NCBI GenBank assembly: GCA_036971715.1
Contig: JAVHJL010000011.1
Location: 620,001-684,000 of the forward strand
Reading direction: 5' to 3'
From: Arthrobotrys musiformis
Lineage: Eukaryota > Ascomycota > Orbiliomycetes > Orbiliales > Orbiliaceae
DNA: 64,000 nt
A program made the translations under genes and the position numbers. Every line of letters starts with the position of its first letter. The first letter of the stretch is position 1. Under the pieces are notes generated by a model. It was given only the letters and a program-made list of their open reading frames with translations. It was not told the DNA's origin and made no database searches. This document shows, in pieces, positions 57,236 through 64,000 of the stretch.

Positions 57236-59629
57236 CTCCCTGGCCTAATATCGGTTCAAAGTGCTCGCTGGATGTCTCAAGCTCAGGCATCGGTCCAGGA
57301 TCCAAGTTGCCTGTCGATGGTGTGTGAACTCTCGTACCTTATGCAGAAATCCATGTCTCCAGCTCCAGCACGGCCCAAGATGGAGCCAGAGCTTGAAGGA
57401 AATCCCTCTCAGAGGGCTGAGGGGACGTGATATCCGTTTCTGGATAGCGTTTCACTTCGCTACCATCGACGAAGGTTAAATTTCGCTTGGGAGTCCTTTC
57501 TACGACGCTATCGGTTAGTTCACTAACTAGTTTTCGGCCGGCGGGAGGCTGTCTGAGACGCGAGGCGACTGGTAATTTGATATCCGTCTGTCTGTCCCTT
57601 GAAAAACCACAGTGAGATGCCAAACTCACGGAAGAGGTTTCAGCCAAAACAAACTGCATAATGTGTGTGTGTGTGTGGAAGATTTCGATGCATCGTGAAA
57701 ACACCATGCAGCATGCTGGTGGTCAAGCCTATCACTTTCCATATGGCCATGCATCGCCAAGCGAGCTGGTCTGTGTAACCATAAGAGAGAGGCTATTACT
57801 TCGATTCGATTCACGGCACAATTCAACAATTGCTCCGCAAACTGCACAAGATGACGCATTTCTTAGATTAAGTACTAACCCTCGAGAAAATATAGTGTCG
57901 AAACTTGTCTCGTAAACCAGAGCTGGCCGAAGGTCGAAACTGCCATCGGGTGCAACAAGGAAGCTAAGCATCGGGTTTGCAAGACAAGTATCGCTTGCCG
58001 AAGAACGACTTCAATCCGGATATCCGTAGCAAACGAAGCTTAACTTTACAAACCAGCGTCCATCGAGATGAAAACCTAACGTTATTGCACGAATCTTCAT
58101 TTAGATTCGGCCTTGAGTTAGGAATAGACGTCTTGATAGTGCAATGGCCCCGGATGTTGACCAAGGGGTCCTGCATGGCTTCCCCTGATTCCAACCAACC
58201 AGCCGGGGTGGGCCGAGCCCCGGCTGAAGGTTGGGCTAGGCCAACTGGCAATTTCCCAATATCCACAAACGATGTTGGTATGAAATTTTGAGTGCAAGAA
58301 CTCACTGCTGTATATTGGAACATCGAAAGAAAGCTCATCCAATCGCAAGATGAAGCACCAACGACCCCAGAGGATACAGCGATAGTTGGGAAACCTCCAA
58401 TTGCAAACCGCGGCACATACATCGATATCTTCGTGCACGTACAGCCAAGACGGATGTTGAGTTGACATCTCGTTCCAACAGAGGCCAGGGATTCAGTTGA
58501 TAGGCGGCGACCCGAGCCCGAATTCCCCTCCCGCGAGCTAGCTGTTTCAGTGGCTAGTTTCCGAAGACTAAAGGTCTTCAACACAATACAAACGAGAGAA
58601 CCAGTTCAGCCAGCCTTGAATCCTTTGATCGGGAGCTGGGAGAATTTTTGCAATGAGAGAGTCCTTGGCCCAGGATGTTTTTCCCTCCTGCAAACTTGGG
58701 ATGCTGATATTGCACTTTCTTTACGGAGTAGTGGTGCACCCATCCTGTGCTTTGTGGAGGCCTCTTCGTTGTCGTTCGGGCAGGGCAGGCATTTTTCTTT
58801 TTCAAAGAGAAGCAAATACGCACCGCAAGGGAACTATTCACGGGCTGACGCTGCATGAGATCGAGGACCCACACCGCACGTCGAAGTCGACCGTACAGGT
58901 ATCGAGTACAAGTACAAGTACCACTCCGCCGTACAGTTGAGCCGGACAGGCCCCTTCAGTCGGTGGCCACCACCCTTGCTTAATTCAAGATGGAGAACAC
59001 ATAGGCATAGTAACAGCCACCCAAAAGAAAAAAAAAAAGTGGAGTGCTTTTCGAACATTTATCTATCACCCGCTTGCTCGCCTGATTGTGTTTGCAAAAC
59101 CCACATCCATTCTTTTGGTTTCCCCATTCAAACATCTTTGCATCATCGTTCTTGTCCTGAGATTCAGTTACCGACTCGAAGACCTCAGTTTGTCCTCAGG
59201 CGGATAGCTACCGACGAAACATTCAGGCAAGCAATAAATGCAATAGCCCGTCCACAGCATGGCTGGATGATACGGCAAACTCGGAAAAGCAAATAGATTG
59301 TCCCATTTGACTTCAGGGCAATCACACCAGCTCAAGTTTGAAATTTGCAAAGTCGTTCGTTCTTTCTCTTTTCGTTCTTTCCCACATCAAAGACCCTCGT
59401 AGAGGCACCCCGCGTAGATCCACGAATCAGCATCACGAAATGATTCTGTAGGATAAATATAGCTCTCCAATCACATCTTCATGCATATTTGATTGCTCAA
59501 CGGCCGGCCGCTCCATCTCTTATAATCGACCTCATACCGCTAGCCATCAGTCCTTACCAGCCTTTCGCTCACACTATTCCCTCTTGTATCGAACATCTAG
59601 CTATAGACTTCCAACCTCCTTTCGATACA
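57236..59629. other. Spacer with GT and AAGTAC repeats
   Basis: A (GT)n tract lies at about 57662-57676, and an AAGTAC-type tandem at about 58905-58920. The 206-codon minus frame at 57964-58584 begins at GTG and shows no motif. An A run lies at 59027-59038. A pyrimidine-rich leader precedes the gene that starts at 59630. Confidence 0.45.
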
Positions 59630-61932
59630 ATGGTCACTCGAGATAATACTCCACAGGTATATACACAGAATTTCTTTTCTCTCTCTTTCTTTCCAATGGA
59701 CCCCGCCTTTTCATCGCTTGAAATGGATACCATGCAATCACCCGTTTCTTCCCTATTGGTAGCCTCGTTTGAAAGCGTGCGCGATACCGTGGCGCTATCA
59801 CAAGAACTAAATGGTTGATGGTTCCCTCTAATTAGGTTCTCTCGATCCTGCGGAATAATTTCCCTGCTGGAACGTCATTTTCTATCCTTGCTGTCACGCC
59901 CGACGGAAAAATAAGTATCCACGCGTCGGACATCCTCAAACCGTACACCGACAAATGGTACGACGAGGACGTCCACAAAGATGCCCGTGCCGCCGTAGAA
60001 ACATTGCCTGCTAGGAAGCGGTCACATATATCTATATCCCTGCCGGTTACCAGCAAGGTCAGCTCTAAAAAGGCCGCTGCCGTCGCAGCAGCGGCAGCGG
60101 CAGCGAGTATAGCCAGTACAACTAGTCAAATAATCCCCCCGCCAGCGCCCTTAGATGAAGAGGAAGTGCCCGGCGTATCGATACCAACCGAGGAAGGGGA
60201 GTCTCCATCCTCTCTATCAACAATCAGGCCGAGGAAAAAGCGAAGATCATCAGCACCTTCACATGAGCCCTCCATAGATACCACATTATTAGCTTCGAGG
60301 AAACCACGAAGGAAGAACAGCACTGCAGGGGTAAAGTCGGTCCAGACCAAAATCAAAAAGGAATCCGAAACGCCCGAGGGCCTCCAAACAGAATCCGATT
60401 GGACGACCATTGATATGAACATGGCCCAGGATGGCGAAGGAGATCCCAACGAAAACAATGAGGATGAAGAGGACAGCGAAGAGGATGAGTTGCAACTCGA
60501 GCCTCTTCGTATAGGAGATGAAGATGCTGTCAACAAATACATCTACAACAAGTTCCTGCAAATCCAGCAGCTGGACTGCAAGACCATTGCCAAATGCTGG
60601 ATCAAGGTTATTGAGCCGAAGAAACAGGCCCATAGCCCATATAATGGAGGTGATTCCACGAAGCCATGGTGGTGGCCGGAAGGCGCCCCGCATAAGGAGC
60701 CAGACCACCTTCTTAAAGAAGGTATGTATTCTCTTCTTAGGACATCGTATCGCCAAAAGTGTAATAGAATCTAACGTCCTTTCCTTGTGGCAGACCGCCT
60801 GGATGTTTTACTTAATATAGTCAGGAACGGGATAGCGCCGATTTGCCAACTGAGAGCTTCAACTGATGATGCTCCACTACGTGCTACCAAGAAGGAGATT
60901 CTCGCTGAGATGTACGATGTGGTGGATCTAGAACTGAGGCTTAAAGAGGGGAATTTAGGTTTGTTATACTGTCGTATCGTCTACGGTTTAGTGTGCTGAC
61001 AGCTCCAAATTGAAGACCGTGATCATATCCGCTTTGTTAAGCCATTTATCAAAGGCAACAAAAGAAGAAAGAAGAGGGCTCCAAAAACCACGCAACCGAG
61101 AGCTTCTCTACCCCTAAAAGACAAGCAAAGACGAGAGTCTGTGAAAACAGAGATCGGAGATCCAGTATTCGGTTCCATAATGGAATCCGAGTCGACACTG
61201 TCGGGTGTTTTCAAAAAGGAAGATGATCAGGAGACCGCGGATGGGATACTGGTCCAACGACCAGACTTGGCAACAGATGGCTCGGCGTACCCAGGGCGCA
61301 GCGTTTCTCAGGCCCATGGACCCCAGGACTCTTACTCGCGACGACAATCTACCGGGGTCATTGGTGTGCCCAACCCGAGCGACCCCCCGATTATTGGCTC
61401 TCAGAATCGATCCAATAGTGTTCCGTACCCGCAACATACTTCGGGCCATTTCGGTAGAGATCGTCTAGGAACTGTCAATTCGCCCGGTACTCAATTTATT
61501 AACCAAAGCGTCCACTCGAGCCCAAGCATGACTGAGGTACAGACCCACGTCTTTGATTTTACACCCAGTCCAACGTCTTTGTCTCCTTATGGGACCAATC
61601 AATCCCCCGGGCATGCCGTTGGTCTTCTAACTACGACGCACGCCGACCCACCACCTAGCCTGTATCCATACAACAGCGTTTTCGATCATCAAATCGCATA
61701 CAGAATTCCTTCCCCGGGTGACATCACAATGGAAGAGCTTTATAACCCTAGCCCGGTTGTATCTACCAATATCTTTCAGCCCACTTTCAGCGGGGACGCA
61801 TACTCTGGTTTTGCCTTAGACGATACTCAATCAATTCAGAATTATCCACCCCCTCCGCCATCCCAGTTCTACCCAGACCATGGAATGCGAGACATCACCA
61901 TGACGGACGGTACCAACGCCTATAGCATTTAA
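59630..61932 (+). CDS. AFUB_079030/YDR124W-like helical bundle protein
   Basis: The four exons are 59630-59656, 59836-60721, 60794-60958 and 61016-61932, encoding 664 residues. The nine-codon first exon joins a 179-base intron in phase. Parts in order: an N-terminal region (about 10-70), an alanine-rich run (about 87-102), a disordered acidic/Ser stretch, then the helical bundle domain (about 238-362). Its hallmarks are the Trp cluster KPWWWPEGAPHKEPDHL (about 287-297), DRLDVLLNIVRNG and KEILAEMYDVVDLELRLKEGNL. A basic stretch (KGNKRRKKRAPK) follows as a possible nuclear signal, and a long Ser/Pro/Tyr-rich tail ends the protein. The domain is named after yeast YDR124W and the Aspergillus fumigatus hrmA-associated cluster protein. 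Its molecular function is unknown; a nuclear regulatory role is inference. Confidence 0.88.
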
Positions 61933-64000
61933 TACTCTTCCCCCCCCAACCTATGATATATTTCATATGTACCATTATGGAGAGGTTACTTTGTGGTTGC
62001 GCTTTCTTACTACCACCAAGCTTAATTCTTTTTCGAGCGCTCCAGTCAGTACTTTTAGCCTTGACGATTTTCAGCAGTTTTCGCTACAATTTCCGGTTTT
62101 TCCAAGTATTCTTTTACTTTCAACCTTTCCTTATCTTTTTTATGACTTATCCTTAACGAGACCATGCTGGGTGACTGCTTTGCGCTTGAAAAATAATCTT
62201 ATGTTTTTTTTTTTTATTGGGATATTGGGTCGAATCTGCACTTCGAAGCTTGCACGGTTTCTGCACTGCCAGCTGACTTTCTTCTCTGCCATGAATTCCT
62301 TTTTGCAAATTTGCCATCGGGGGGTTTTTTTTTCTATATCTACCTAGTACTACTTGAGTGCTGGCGTATATTCAAAGCTTAAATTCCTGTTTGCTTTTCT
62401 TTACCTGTTTCTTTATTTCACGGAGTCTCTTGCAGCGATTTTTAGGGTGTTTGGGGCTGGGCTTTGGAACGGGGGTAGTGGTTACTTATTTCTATACAAT
62501 TTGTAAATTATATGGTTAACTTCACACGAGGGAGACTATTTTTGCCCAGGCTTGCTTGTGGAAGACAAAAAAAAGACTTTGGGAGGCGGCTAGCTATCTT
62601 TTGGCGGCAAATTCTCTTCTTCATTCTTCTTTTTCTTCTTCTTTTTCTTCTTTTCTTCTTCCTTCCCTTCTTCTTCCTCCCCTTCTTACTTTCGCTTCCT
62701 TTACTTTCTCTCGAAATTTCTTTCTTTCTTCTTTTTTTTTTTCAGCCCTTTCGCTCCGTTGCATTACGCTAATTCGATAGTCCTTTCTTTTATGTTGTTA
62801 GTTGTTTTCTAATGTTTTTGCTGATGTTGATATTAATGCAGCAAATAACCTAAAAGCTAATCCAAATTCCAGTCTTGATTTTCGATAGATTGCACAAGAT
62901 CCCTGATGCTAGCAAGTATTAACTTTTTGTGTGACATTACCATTCGACGAAAAAAGAAAGAAAGAAAGAAAGAAAAGCGAGCCATCTCAGGAAAGAGTTG
63001 GCAAAAAACTTCGCATTTTTCGAAGAGGATTTTTTTCAAAGGGGCTCTGGAGCTGGCCGGCCATCTAGCGTCTTTACGACATTGAGGGGAAGGGTCTGAT
63101 TGACGTCTTTCGAGCCGATTCCTGCACAACTTTTTTTTTGCTAGCTTATCTCAAATCTGCCTCTTCACTAACTCTCCTACAAGGCTTCGTAATTGGCTGC
63201 TCTGGTACAGTACCGCGACGGTACATTGGTACTTATTTGGGTGCATACATACTATGCATGCGTGCACGGCCAAGCAAACGTACCCCAGCTTTCTTCCCAC
63301 CCTCTTGCACGCAGCTGTGTTCTCTCCGGTACATTTCGCAGCCCGCTTTCGAAATTCTTGGGGGTTACAATACGAAAAGGGAACTATCTGTTAGTACTAC
63401 TACATGGTGGAGGTTGAGGGATAAAGCAGAAGAATGGGCTCTATCCCTGAAGTTCATTGATGTCCCTCCTTTCTCTTCGATCCTCTTTCTTTACTTTTTT
63501 TCCTTTCTCATGTATGTATGTGCGAAGTTTGGAAAGAGCCCGCATCCACAAAATTCATACGTACCTGTCCATCCTGCTTTGTTGCATATATCCATGCAAC
63601 GACAATTTGTGATCTTTTTTTTTCGCTTTCGATATTTTTTTTGATAATAATCTTTCCGCAGGCGCATATAGTGAACTAAGTAAGCGTCAGCGAACCTGAA
63701 TTGCATTTCGTTTTCATGAGCTCAGGCCAATCAATTATGGCCATCTATAGGCAGTAGTTACTAGTCAATTAGTGGCAGAGGCTGCGCAAGAGAAATCGCA
63801 TGTGAAACCATAGAGGAAGGGAAGGAAAAAGAAAATTTGGAGAAGAGCTAGCCTATCCCAATTTGCCTGTCTGTCACCAAAGAAGTTAACTCTTCCCCAG
63901 ATTTTCATTTATCTTGGCTAAGCTTTAACAGTGGGGATTATCAGGGGCTTGGCATTGCCCGGGTAGCGGAACTAGAGGAGTAATTAGGCGAAGCTTCTCC
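61933..64000. other. Pyrimidine-rich 3' flank, no gene
   Basis: Long CT-rich tracts on the sense strand occur at about 62615-62750 (TTC/CTT repeats), and an AAAG microsatellite at about 62954-62975. The frames here are translations of simple sequence. A 168-codon plus frame at 63138-63644 begins at TTG and has no motif. The window ends without entering another recognisable gene. Confidence 0.5.

Noticed and set aside
57964..58584. 206-codon minus frame
   Set aside because: It begins at GTG with no early ATG, has no motif and uneven composition.
63138..63644. 168-codon plus frame near the window end
   Set aside because: TTG start, hydrophobic low-complexity end from T-rich sequence, no motif.

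Overview
This window looks like nuclear DNA of a filamentous ascomycete (Pezizomycotina). The evidence is short introns with GTAWGT-type donors and YAG acceptors, pyrimidine-rich leaders, a Ycf1-type transporter, a STE3-type pheromone receptor, Kre9-like GPI protein architecture, and low gene density. The wording of Rad23 would suit an early-diverging class such as Orbiliomycetes or Pezizomycetes, but that is only an impression. I see no tRNA, rRNA, CRISPR array, intact transposon or virus-like gene.

Layout. 0.7-18.5 kb carries widely spaced conserved genes: a four-span membrane protein with a disordered tail (-), RAD23 (+, seven exons), a single-repeat Myb/SANT protein (-), and a NIPA-type magnesium transporter (-, three exons). 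20-38.3 kb is an accessory-looking block. It holds five small proteins with one membrane span (at 20.0, 22.2, 23.9, 25.6 and 30.3 kb), a larger single-span protein ending in a PPxY motif (35.4-36.2 kb, -), a GPI-anchored Kre9-like wall protein, a small secreted protein, an ACMSD-type decarboxylase (27.4-28.7 kb), and a four-exon orphan without signal peptide (-). The mitochondrial single-stranded-DNA-binding protein RIM1 lies inside this block as a core-gene island.

39-49.5 kb is conserved again. It has a STE3/PreA-type receptor (-, three exons) with a long tail and a hairpin/direct-repeat motif in its promoter, SPT4 (-, three exons), and, divergent from SPT4, a six-exon vacuolar ABC transporter of the YCF1 family (1528 codons plus stop). 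49.5-59.6 kb is a ten-kilobase stretch with microsatellites and at most one doubtful ORF. The window ends with a four-exon gene carrying the AFUB_079030/YDR124W-like helical bundle domain and its pyrimidine-rich 3' flank.

There are no operons. Themes that may connect genes: protein quality control and repair (RAD23), transcription elongation (SPT4), membrane transport (NIPA, YCF1), and mating (STE3, plus a relative of yeast YDR124W, which is reported as alpha-factor-induced). The best candidate for something undescribed is the 20-36 kb cluster of small single-span proteins, followed by the motif array upstream of the receptor. All splice models were made by hand, by matching reading frame, splice sites and protein families. 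They are labelled as inference where no family supports the join.
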